Below the pieces are notes generated by a model that saw nothing but the letters and a program-made list of their open reading frames with translations, searched no databases and was not told where the DNA came from. 64,000 bases of DNA from an uncultured bacterium (GTDB lineage: Bacteria; Patescibacteriota; Gracilibacteria; BD1-5; UBA2023): NCBI GenBank assembly GCA_903908595.1, contig CAIVSN010000142.1:20058-84057 (forward strand). The letters are read 5' to 3'. The translations under genes and the position numbers were made by a program. This document shows, piece by piece, positions 7,946 to 16,776 of this stretch (the first letter of the stretch is position 1; each line of letters opens with the position of its first letter).

Positions 7946-8773
7946 TTACAGCGGCATGAGATTCGTGCTCACATAGCTCTTGACCACGTACCCAATTTCC
8001 GTGATCATGTTCGGATGGTCCGAGACTCCAAAGAACCTGCTGGAAGAACCGAGCAGTTTTTTGGCTTCGATGAACGCGTTATCCTGGCCTTCGAATATTT
8101 CCTTGGAAATAGGGCTTTCGGACTTGTAGAGATTCGGGAGCCGATTTTTACCGGGCCTGGCTATGTCGTAAATTATCGACTGATCCGTATCGGGATGCAA
8201 GACTATCCAACTGTGATCGCCCCCCTCGGCCACATCCGTATGGAAGGATACGCCGCTCATATATACGCTCGGGATGCCTATGGAGCGCAATATGCCCTGT
8301 CACAGGGCGGCCCGTTCCGCACATTGGGCCGAACCGTCACGAAAATCCGAAAGTTTCGGCGTGGAATCCGCATATTTCGCGTTCCGAATCCCAGTAGCGC
8401 CCGCAAGTTCGTCAGCTGCAATACCAAGTCGCTGCTCCATTCCGTTCTGAACGGTCATGAGCGCGAAAAACAATTTGGGATCGACATTTTTTCGGACGCC
8501 TTCGGGGAATTTTCGATACCATACCTCGAAAACGTCCTTTCTGGAAGCGTAAAGTCGATTCAAATCTTCTCATTTTGCAAAAGCCGGAAACGCGTCGTAA
8601 TCCAATTTCAAATTCGTCGTAAGCACCGGCGAAAATATCGACCCTCCGACGGGCAGGATGTCGCCATTGCGCAATTCTCCCCAGATTCACCGGTGGAGAT
8701 GGGAAAACGAATGGGGTTGCGAAGGTTGGTTGATAGGGTTCATAGAGGGGGTTCTCAGGAAATTGCGTCCATG
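7946..8773 (-). CDS. Transglutaminase-like cysteine protease-fold protein
   Basis: 275 aa from ATG 8773. Within residues about 155-215 lies the transglutaminase-like triad: Cys in GSAQCAERAALGQGILRSIG, His in EGGDHSWIVLHP, and Asp in SIIYDIARP, in the correct order and spacing. Several TGA codons are read as Gly, including one just after the catalytic Cys region. No clear signal peptide was seen. It follows a small Lys-rich gene by 30 bp on the same strand and probably shares its leaderless promoter at 9149. The family (transglutaminase/protease core) is confident; the substrate is unknown. Confidence 0.7.
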
Positions 8774-8803
8774 CTACCACGAATATTCCGTCCTGTAAAA
8801 AAA

Positions 8804-9142
8804 CTAACCGGCTCGGGGCATGCCATAATAATCGAACCCCTTGAGATCGACCATCGATTTCGTCATGAAATTTTTCTTCTTTCCCTTCTTGAAAAAACCC
8901 CGCGAGTCCAGAATTCCCATTTCGATGAGGGATTCTATGTTTTTCGTTCAGAGCTTTTTCTTCGGGAAATTCTGCTTGTTTTCCATGTAATGCTTCCGCT
9001 GCTTGAAACTGGTGTTCTTGCGGGTCTGGGGATTCTCGTTGCCGATATAAACCGCAAAGGCCTTTTTCTTGCCTTTTGAATTTTTCCGTGCCTGAGCCTG
9101 TTTCTTGACGAGGCGGGGCGAGAGTCCGTGTGTATTGGCCAT
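8804..9142 (-). CDS. Small lysine-rich protein, unknown
   Basis: 112 aa from ATG 9142. About one residue in four is Lys or Arg (RLVKKQAQARKNSKGKKKAF and FFKKGKKKNFMTK). No cysteines or membrane segments were seen, and one TGA is read as Gly. A TATAAT box ends 6 nt before the ATG, so the mRNA is probably leaderless. It heads a two-gene unit with the transglutaminase-like protein. The composition suggests nucleic-acid binding, but no family was recognised. Confidence 0.55.
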
Positions 9143-9148
9143 GAGCAG

Positions 9149-9154
9149 ATTATA
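9149..9154 (-). promoter_or_regulatory. -10 box of a leaderless promoter
   Basis: TATAAT ends 6 nt before the ATG at 9142; the -35 region is weak (TTTCTT). Confidence 0.55.
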
Positions 9155-9165
9155 TGGAAAAATAC

Positions 9166-9191
9166 AAAAAAGAAACCCAGGGTTTCTTTTT
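9166..9191. terminator. Short bidirectional terminator hairpin
   Basis: AGAAACC/GGTTTCT stem flanked by an A-run and a T-run, between the tRNA/structured region and the 9142 gene. Confidence 0.5.
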
Positions 9192-9240
9192 CGAACGAAA
9201 ATCGCAACGAATAGGCGCGTCTGGGCAAAATGTGTATTGG

Positions 9241-9358
9241 GACGGACAATGGGACTCTTCCTCCGCTCCGCTGCGGACGCGCTCGGCCGGAAGCCAAACC
9301 GTTGGCTTCCTAAAGCGCTGACGCGCTTTGCCTCGCGTTCGAGTCCCATTATCCGCCG
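9241..9358. other. Highly structured element with tRNA-Gly-like ends
   Basis: The left end (GACAATGGGACTC) and right end (GAGTCCCATTATCCGC) form a terminal stem of about 16 bp. Inside are further perfect hairpins (GGAAGCC...GGCTTCC and AAGCGC...GCGCTT). The right end is an inverted copy of 20 bases of the neighbouring tRNA-Gly(GCC) 3' half (9412-9431). It could be a small RNA, a decayed tRNA-derived repeat or an inserted element. Confidence 0.45.
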
Positions 9359-9369
9359 GCCGCTTCGTG

Positions 9370-9396
9370 AAAAAAGAGTCCCGAAGGACTCTTTTT
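9370..9396. terminator. Bidirectional terminator hairpin
   Basis: AAAAAAGAGTCC and GGACTCTTTTT pair around a CGAA loop, directly downstream of the minus-strand tRNA-Gly genes. Confidence 0.7.
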
Positions 9397-9407
9397 GAGG
9401 GTGTATT

Positions 9408-9484
9408 TGGAGCGGATAATGGGACTCGAACCCACAACGGCCGCCATGGCAAGGCGGTACTCTAGCCAATTGAGCTATATCCGC
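9408..9484 (-). tRNA. tRNA-Gly (anticodon GCC), CCA encoded
   Basis: Acceptor GCGGATA/TATCCGC, anticodon stem CCGCC/GGCGG with loop TTGCCAT (GCC), T arm TGGG(T)TTCGAGT, discriminator U73 and encoded CCA. It is 13 bp from tRNA-Gly(UCA) on the same strand. Confidence 0.9.
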
Positions 9485-9497
9485 AAAAATGGACATT

Positions 9498-9576
9498 TGG
9501 AGCGGGGGACCGGGTTTGAACCGGCACACCCAAGGGTTGAAGCCTTAGTACACTCGCTCTTTTATGTTACCCCCGC
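9498..9576 (-). tRNA. tRNA-Gly (anticodon UCA), reads UGA as glycine
   Basis: Acceptor GCGGGGG/CCCCCGC, discriminator U73 and encoded CCA, the same end identity as the adjacent tRNA-Gly(GCC). The anticodon arm TAAGG/CCTTG closes the loop CTTCAAC, giving anticodon UCA. The T arm is GCCGG/CCGGT and the variable loop is 5 nt, so it is not a selenocysteine tRNA. The D loop lacks a clear G18-G19 pair and the D stem is weak (ACAT/GTGT). U73 argues against a tRNA-Trp(UCA). It directly explains the in-frame TGA codons of the window. Confidence 0.9.
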
Positions 9577-9639
9577 AAGGATTTTTGCTTGCCCATTGTA
9601 TGAAAAGTCGGCAGTCTGTCAAAATTGGTTGCAACGAGT

Positions 9640-9667
9640 TTGCGAACTTCGCGACTTGGGATACACT
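9640..9667 (+). promoter_or_regulatory. Leaderless promoter of elp3
   Basis: TTGCGA (9640-9645), 16 bp, TACACT (9662-9667). Only six bases (ccgaac) separate the -10 box from the ATG at 9674. Confidence 0.65.
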
Positions 9668-9673
9668 CCGAAC

Positions 9674-11350
9674 ATGAATTTCGACCTAACGACAGAAATC
9701 GTGGAAGCCGTAGTTTCCGATACGGAAGCCTTTACCAAGGACCAGCTCCAAGCTATTGTCCGGCGGATTTCGGCAAAATACAAAAGTGCGGATTCGCCGC
9801 CGTTGTTCCGGCTTCTGGAAACCTATCGGTCCGGGGTGAAAAAAGGGGAATACGCGAACGATACCCGGATCCTCAAACTCTTCCGCAAACGGGCCGTGAG
9901 GTCGCTTTCGGGAGTTTCCGTGATTTCGTTACTCACCAAATTCTGGGGCTGCCCCGGGAAATGCGTTTTCTGCCCCACGTTCGACCACCTCCCGAAAAGC
10001 TACGTCCCCCAGGAACCGGCGGTCATGCGGGCGGAACTCAACGAATTCGACACGGTACGGCAAATCCAGAACCGGCTCCGGTCGCTCGAAGTCACCGGGC
10101 ACACCGTTGCCAAGTGCGACGTGCGCGTTATCGGGGGAACTTGGAGCGTCTATCCTCCGGAATACCGGGAGGCCGTGATGAAAGGGATTTACGATGCGCA
10201 TACCACGTTCTCCGAATTGCGTAAATACATCGAGGAAGGCGAATCGAACGACCCCTTCTCTGGATTCAAAATCCGGAAAGGCTACGGAATGATCGCGTCG
10301 GAAACCCTGGAAGAAGCGCAAAAGCGCAATGAAAGCGCCGAATCCCGTGTCATAGGAATCGCCATCGAGACACGTCCGGACTGGATTACCCCGGATGAAG
10401 TTCGACAGCTCCGTGTCTATGGTGTCACTCGTGTCGAAATTGGCTATCAAACGACGAACGACGAGATAAACGCGCTCAATAAACGGGGGCATGGAAATAT
10501 CGAATCCATTCGCGCGACCCGGCTTCTCAAGGATGCCGGATTCAAAGTGGTAGCCCACATGATGCCGAATCTCCTTGGATCCGACCCGGACCAAGATCGG
10601 CAATCCATGCGGGAAATCTTCGACAACCCCGATTTCCGGCCGGACGAACTCAAAATCTATCCAATGGTCGTCACCGACCGATCGGAACTCACGGAAATCT
10701 GGCGGAACGGTGGCTTCACGCCCTACGACGACGAAACCCTCGTCGACCTGATGGCTGACCTGGAAGGGATGATTCCCGAATACGTCCGCCTGAACCGGAG
10801 CTACCGGGACATTCCTTCCAACATGATCCTCGCGGGATCCAAACTCTCGAACCTTCGGGAACTGACCGCTTGACGGATGAAAGAAAAAAGCATTTCCAGA
10901 AAGGACATATCGGCACGGGAAATACGCGCCAAGAAGAACGACCCACATGACGCGGTTCTGGAAATCTCGGAATACGACGCGAGCCTGGGGCACGAATTCC
11001 TCTTGCAATTCGTCGATCCCGTGGACCGGACGCTCTTCGGGCTCCTCCGGCTGAGGATCCCGAGCCAGCACTTCACCGGAGAAACCCCTATCCTCCCGGA
11101 ACTCGACGGCTGTGCCATTATCCGGGAAATCCACGTCTTCGGCGACCAACTCCCCGTCGGGGCACCGCCGGACGGCAGCGGGCAACATATGGGATTCGGG
11201 AAAAAAATGCTCGCGGAATCCGAAAAAATCATCCGGGAACGATATCCGGAAATCCGGAAAATGGCGGTCATTTCGGGTACGGGCGTCCGTCCGTACTATC
11301 GGAAATTCGGGTATGCTGACAGTGGAAGCTATCTGGTAAAACATCTGTAG
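9674..11350 (+). CDS. elp3: Elp3-family tRNA U34 acetyltransferase (radical SAM + GNAT)
   Basis: 558 aa. A radical SAM domain carries the cluster motif CPGKCVFCP (residues about 95-105), then RVIGGTWS and GIAIETRPDW, all Elp3 signatures. A C-terminal GNAT acetyltransferase domain includes HMGFGKKMLAESEKI and ends GVRPYYRKFGY. A TGA at 10871-10873 joins the two domains and is read as Gly; in the standard code the enzyme would be split between its domains. Elp3 makes the cm5-type modification at wobble uridine 34 of tRNAs. The gene lies 98 bp from tRNA-Gly(UCA), on the opposite strand, whose anticodon begins with U34. It has its own promoter with no leader. Confidence 0.93.
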
Positions 11351-11514
11351 AAATACGACGTCGGGCAAAATTCCACTACTCGCGTAGCCTTGGGTCGTTG
11401 CGCATTCGATTCCCTCGGCCCAAACTGCGCCGTCTTGCCCGAAAAACGAATACTCAACCACCCCGCATCGCTCGTAGGAAGGAGAGAATCGTCTATTTTT
11501 TTACCCGGAAATCC

Positions 11515-11543
11515 AAAAAAAAAGCCCCGAAGGGGCCTTTTTT
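11515..11543. terminator. Bidirectional terminator between convergent genes
   Basis: A-run, GCCCC/GGGGC hairpin and T-run lie between the elp3 end (11350) and the end of the minus-strand giant gene (11546). Confidence 0.7.
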
Positions 11544-11545
11544 CA

Positions 11546-14500
11546 CTATCTCGAAATCCTTCTGAGCGTGTACTGCTCCAGGTATTTGGAGAGGAGCGGA
11601 GGCGGGTTCTTGAACGCCCGGGTAGAGTAATTGATGGTTACCCCGGTAGAGAGCGCCGTGGAAGCCTCGTTCGCCCGGATGAACGTCCGGCTGTTCACGA
11701 GATCCGTCAGGCTCGCATACACGTTTCCATCAACGGAAAGCTGTACGGTGGAAGCGGCCGAACCGGTCATTTTCCCTTCCAGGGCCATATAGACTCAGGA
11801 AATAGTCTTTACTGTGTCCTTGACCTGAACGGAAACCCCGGAATACGTACCGGTAGCCGATGGCTTCACGATAACGAATGACCAACTCGAATTCGGGTTC
11901 GCATACGTGATATCCCCATTGATTATCAGGGTACCTTCCTCGATAATCATAGTTCCGATTCCGTCGAGGACAAGATTGCCGTTGATCGTCACGGTTCCGC
12001 TTTTGATGGAATAGATATTCGACGCGTCACCCATCTTGGCGAAGTTGGCGAAGTTGAAATCCCCCATATTGGATACGGTCACGTCAGATGTCGAACCGGC
12101 ATTGACGCTTCCGACATTTATATCGTCAGCGCTCTGGCTGCCGATGGAACCGGCCGCTCCCGAAAGGGCTACGGCGGAAGAGCTCGCGCCAGAAGTGACT
12201 ACGAAGTTGCCGGATTGGATACTGGAGAGAAAGTCTTGGGTAATGGTATTCACGCTGTAACCGACCTGGGTTCCGATATAGGCGTTTCCTCCGGCGGTAT
12301 TGCTGACGGCCTGCCGGGAAACCCGGACTTTGATCGGATCCACGAGGTATCCGACCCCCAGGGTAAAGTTGTTTTGCATTACCGCGGATCCGAAGCTGAG
12401 CGGAGGATTGACGTCATCCGAGCTCGAACCGCTCGGAATGGGAGAACTGTCTCCTGAGAATCTTTTCCCGCTTCCACCGTTAACGGAACTGACGGCTCCT
12501 CCGGCCCCGACGGTAAATACGGTTTTGTTATTGGTACAAGATACCACTCAGGAATCGAATTCCACCGTTCCGGCCCCGATACATTCGTGAGCTCAAAACG
12601 CCGTGGTGACCGATCCGTTCGGCTGGATCAACGGGGAAATGTTCGATATTTTCGCATCGTGTCCGGCAAGGATGGTAGGGAACGGCGAAGTAATCGCGAA
12701 GGAATCGCCATTTTCGAATACCGGCACGTTGTTTCCGACGATCCATTGGTAATTGTTAATCGGCAATCCCTGCGGACGGGTAGGATTCACGGGATCGTAC
12801 GAGATGATGAGCGGATTGGACCTCGGGGTGGTCGTAGTAGTGGTATTCAATTGGCAATCCGTACAGACGGCATTGTTTATCGGACCGGCGGCGGTGGAAC
12901 CCGCATCGCACGTTTCGGTGGTTTTCACGACGCAATCGTAATGATCGAATACGCTTACGGTTTGCGGAAGCCCGAGTACCATTTGGATTTCGGTGCGGTT
13001 GACCGCCGTACAAGACTGGGCTCCGGCAATTGGGACGGGGGAAGAAAACGTCTTCGTCCAGATATCCACGATTCCGTTTCCGCAATACGGATTGGATCCT
13101 CCTCCGCCACCGCCGCAGACTCCGACGCACGGAATATATCCGACGCGCTGGCGACAGCTTCCCGCATCGATGATACCCGGAGACGCTGACGGAGTTCACT
13201 GCGTAGAACCGTTGACGTAACACACGGCAATCGTATTGTTAGCGGTCGAAGTGCTGTAGCTGCAGATTCCGGTAGGACCGGTGATCGTAGTACCGTTTCC
13301 GCAGTCGATGCTGAACGGCGGATTAATACCGGCGGACGCGGTAGCCGTACAGGTCATGGCAAGCGAATAGGTTCCATTGATGCTACTTACGGGACTGAAC
13401 AGCAGGCGTTCGCAGATGGAACCCCCACCTCCGCCTCCGGAAGAAGCGGAAATACTAACCTTACAGGAAGCCGGTATGACCGATGCGGCTTCCCCGTTCA
13501 CGCTACACGAAGCGATGTTGGATCCGAAAGCGGAATAGGTACAAGTACCCGTTCTTCCGCTGATGGAAGTGCCGTTTCCACAGTCGATGCTGTACGTGGG
13601 ATTCGCTCCCGCCGCAGCGGTAGCCGCACAGGTCAGAACCGAACTGTAAGGCACGGAACTCTGGTTCGTAGTGACGGAAGACGTGAGGGTGCTGCAAAAC
13701 GAACTCGGACCGGAAGAAGTGAAGCTTGCGGCACATGGTCCACCGACATTGGACGCTCAACAGGCCCAGGTGTAGGAAGTGGTAGCGGCGACGACGATTC
13801 CCGTAAACGAACTGACCGTTACCCCGGAGAGACAGAGTCAAGTGGAAGTGGAAGTGAGCGGAGCGGGTTGCGGACCGACGGTAGTACCCGGCACGCACGT
13901 ATTGACGGTGAGGTTCGCGGTACAGAGCCCGCCGACGGCGGAGCCGTTACATCCCCAGTTATAGGTGGTTACGTTCCCTACTGTGGTCGCGGCGAACCCG
14001 TTTACGGTTTGCCCAGCCGGACAGAGCCCGGCGGTGGAAGCGGTCACGGGCGCGGTCTGCGTCCCGACGGTGGTTCCGGGGGCGCAGGCGGGGGCGGTGG
14101 TGGAGTAGTTCGCGGTACAAAGGCCGCCGACGGCGGAGGCTCAGCAGCCCCAGACGTAGGTGGTGACCGTGCCGACGGTGGAGGCGGCGAACCCGTTTAC
14201 GGTTTGCCCTGCCGGACAGAGCCCGGCGGTGGAGGCGGTCACGGGAGCCGTCTGGGCGCCCGTTACGGCTCCCGGAACGCAGGCGGGGCCGGAAGTGTTG
14301 TAGCTCGCGGTACAGAGCCCGCCGACGGCGGAGCCGTTACATCCCCAGTTATAGGTGGTGACGGTGCCGGCGGTAGTCGCGGCGAACCCGTTTACGGTTT
14401 GCCCTGCCGGACAGAGCCCGGCGGTGGAGGCGGTCACGGGAGCCGTCTGGGCGCCCGTTACGGCTCCCGGAACGCAGGCGGGGCCACTGGTTGTAACGGT

Positions 14501-16417
14501 GACATTGGCTGGATCGCTATTGTTGTTCCCGTAATTATTGAAAGGATTTTCGTTGACGTTCGCTACCGTAGCCAGATTCCGGAAAGATCCGGTGGTCGCG
14601 GTGGTCGTCGCGGGAACGGTGATATCCGGGAAATCGGCACCGGAAGAAACCGTACTCATGGAAGTACAATTGAAACCCCTTCCGGTTCGGTTGCACGTCC
14701 ATCCGAGACCGGACGGCGTTCCGACGAAATCGACGCCGTTCGGAGACGGTCCCGAATCCGAAACGGTAGTTGCCGTCGAAGCGGCGGCGGCGCCGTTGTT
14801 CGTTACCCGAATGATATAGTTGAAAGCGGTATTGATGCGGAAAGCGACGGGATACCCGTCCTGTGCGTCCTGCGAAAGGTTGTTCACGTACTTTTTGAGC
14901 GACAAATCGAAATTGGAAAGCGGGGAAGTATACGTAGCGGAACACGAACCCCCAATGCCGGAAGTCCCACAGCCCCAGGTATACGAAGTCACGTTCCCGA
15001 CGGTAGTGGACGCGAAACCGGTGACGGCTTGTCCTGCGGGACAGAGCCCGGCAGTGGAGGCGGTGATCGGCGAGGACTGCACGCCACTGGTAGATCCCGG
15101 AGTACAGGCTCCGGCGCTCGGGGAATACACCGCCTGACAGAGTCAGCCCGGAGTGCTTCCGTTACACGACCAAGTATATACGACCGTGGTTCCGACCGGG
15201 GTCGACACGAAATCCCCGACGGCCTTTCCGGCGGGACAGAGCCCGGCGGTGGAGGCGGTTACGGGATTCGTTTGGTTTCCCGTCGTGGTTCCCGGAGTAC
15301 AAGCAACCGGTACCGGGGTCGTAATGATAACGTTGGCCTCGTCGCAGTTGTTCCCTCCGAAATCATTGAGGCTCGCTTCTTCGTTGTTTCGAACGCAGGA
15401 ATAGTTCATGAGGGAACTTTCGTACGGAGCCGTGGCCCCGACCTTCGCCTTGACGGTAATGACCGGGAGATCCTGCCCGGAAGCGAATACGGTATCGGTA
15501 TAACAGCTAAAACTCGTGCTGGTGGAAGTGCAGGTCCATCCGGATCCGCCAACGGCGGAAGCAGTTCCCGGATTCTCTATCGTCACTCCGGCAGGGAAGG
15601 CTATGTCTGAAACGGTAATTCGCCCACGGGTAGATGCTCCGCCGTTGTTCCGAGCTTTGAAAGTGTAGTCGATGGATTGTCCACGGGTTACCGTAACGGG
15701 AGAACCGTTCTGGGCATCTTGTCATTGCACGTATTTCTTCAGCGAAAGGTCGAAAGCCGAGACCTTGCAGTTCGCGGGGCACGCGCTGCCGGATACGCCG
15801 TTCTGGGCACCGAGATCGCAGTCCTCCCTTGAATCCTTCACCCCGTCGCCGCACCAATTGGAGTAATAAAACACGCATTCCGAATGGGATTCCGCAGTAG
15901 CGAAAGCCGTTGCGCTCGTGAAATACGTCGCATTGTAAATGAGCTTGAAACTCGGGGTCGTCCGGCTTCCCCCCGTATTCGGACCGGAAACGAACTGGAG
16001 CCCCGTCCCAGGTGCGGATTGTACGTATTTGCTCGCGGTTTGACCCGGAGTGAGAGCGATATACCAACCCTTGGTCGGGGAATACGAGGAGAACAGGGAA
16101 CTGTTCAGTTTCCACATGTTCGCGGATTCCGCCCAAGAAAACCCGGTCTGGACGTATTCGGTCTTCACCGTTCCGGGATTGTTCGCGAAAATGGCCGTAT
16201 TTACCGATCCGGCCGTGAAGTCGTCGTACAGGTTGCCGACGTATTGCCCCTGGTAGAGGGTGTCTCACTGGAAACATTGGTTGCACGAGGATCCGGCGCT
16301 TCAAAAGGTCGAACACGACACTTCCGGATATCCGGCTCAGGCGAACGCCGAGGAGGAAGCGAACGCGCTAGCGAGAAGGAAAGCAAGGCGAAATACGAAG
16401 AGAGGGGAGGTTTTCAT
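11546..16417 (-). CDS. Giant secreted surface protein with DUF11-like and cysteine-rich repeats
   Basis: 1623 aa in one frame once about a dozen TGA codons are read as Gly; in the standard code it breaks into eight or more fragments. The signal peptide is MKTSPLFVFRLAFLLASAFA. Residues about 220-360 and 500-635 each hold a domain starting FDLSLKKYV, like DUF11 (conserved repeat, PF01345) adhesin modules. Between and after them (about 365-890) are six copies of a roughly 60-residue repeat with core TASTAGLCPAGQTVNGF and a following W-G/S-C. The C-terminal third is Ser/Gly/Asn-rich and strand-like, with repeated INGN/INGD motifs suggesting a beta-solenoid. It lies 10 bp after a small lipoprotein gene, probably one operon. 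It is likely a cell-surface adhesin for host contact; the ligand is unknown. Confidence 0.8.
13745..15320 (-). repeat. Six coding repeats (~60 codons each) in the giant surface protein
   Basis: Repeats sit at roughly 15320-15145, 15120-14945, 14490-14310, 14310-14120, 14100-13905 and 13900-13745. Copies 3-5 are nearly identical at DNA level (shared runs such as ccggacagagcccggcggtg), so recent duplication or gene conversion is likely. Confidence 0.8.
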
Positions 16418-16427
16418 ATGGGGCGGG

Positions 16428-16703
16428 TTATTTAATATCGAGTTGGTTGTTGATGGAATTCCGAGAATCCGGAGCGTCTACCAACAGTGGAATTTTTACG
16501 TTTTCGCCAGCCGGTTCAGAGGGCGTTACGATGCTTCATTCCGTCACGATATTGTTCGTCTTCGGCGGGTTTTGAAGCGTCTTCGGCGGGTTCTGAAGGG
16601 TTTTCGCCCCCTGATCGGCTTTGGGTTCCCGGGGAGGGGCCTTGCCGAAAGAGCAGGAGACGAGCAATGAAGCAATACACAGCGAAATGATAATTTTTTT
16701 CAT
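16428..16703 (-). CDS. Small Pro-rich lipoprotein
   Basis: 91 aa from ATG 16703. The start MKKIIISLCIASLLVSCSF is a lipoprotein signal with lipobox LVSC. A Pro/Lys/Thr-rich region follows, with a direct repeat KTLQNPPKTLQNPPK, and a polar tail; one TGA is read as Gly. A TTGCAT...TATAAC promoter-like pair lies immediately upstream, ending next to the ATG. It precedes the giant surface protein by 10 bp and may help its export or anchoring. No family recognised. Confidence 0.65.
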
Positions 16704-16776
16704 AGTTATATATGTAATTTCATAATATGCAATACATTCGAAAAACCTAACCGGGAATATTTGCTACCTTCGAAAA

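Noticed and set aside
9498-9576. UCA tRNA as tRNA-Trp(UCA) (table 4) or tRNA-Sec
   Set aside because: Discriminator is U and the acceptor matches the adjacent tRNA-Gly(GCC). TGA positions align with Gly, not Trp. The variable arm and acceptor length do not fit Sec.
9929-11461. Minus-strand open frame opposite elp3
   Set aside because: Codon-shadow of a strong radical SAM gene; no recognisable motifs.
14141-15610. Long plus-strand open frames across the giant surface protein gene (e.g. 13868-15610) and across 17515-19794
   Set aside because: They are antisense shadows with low-complexity Gly/Arg composition and no start context. The minus-strand frames have signal peptides or domains.
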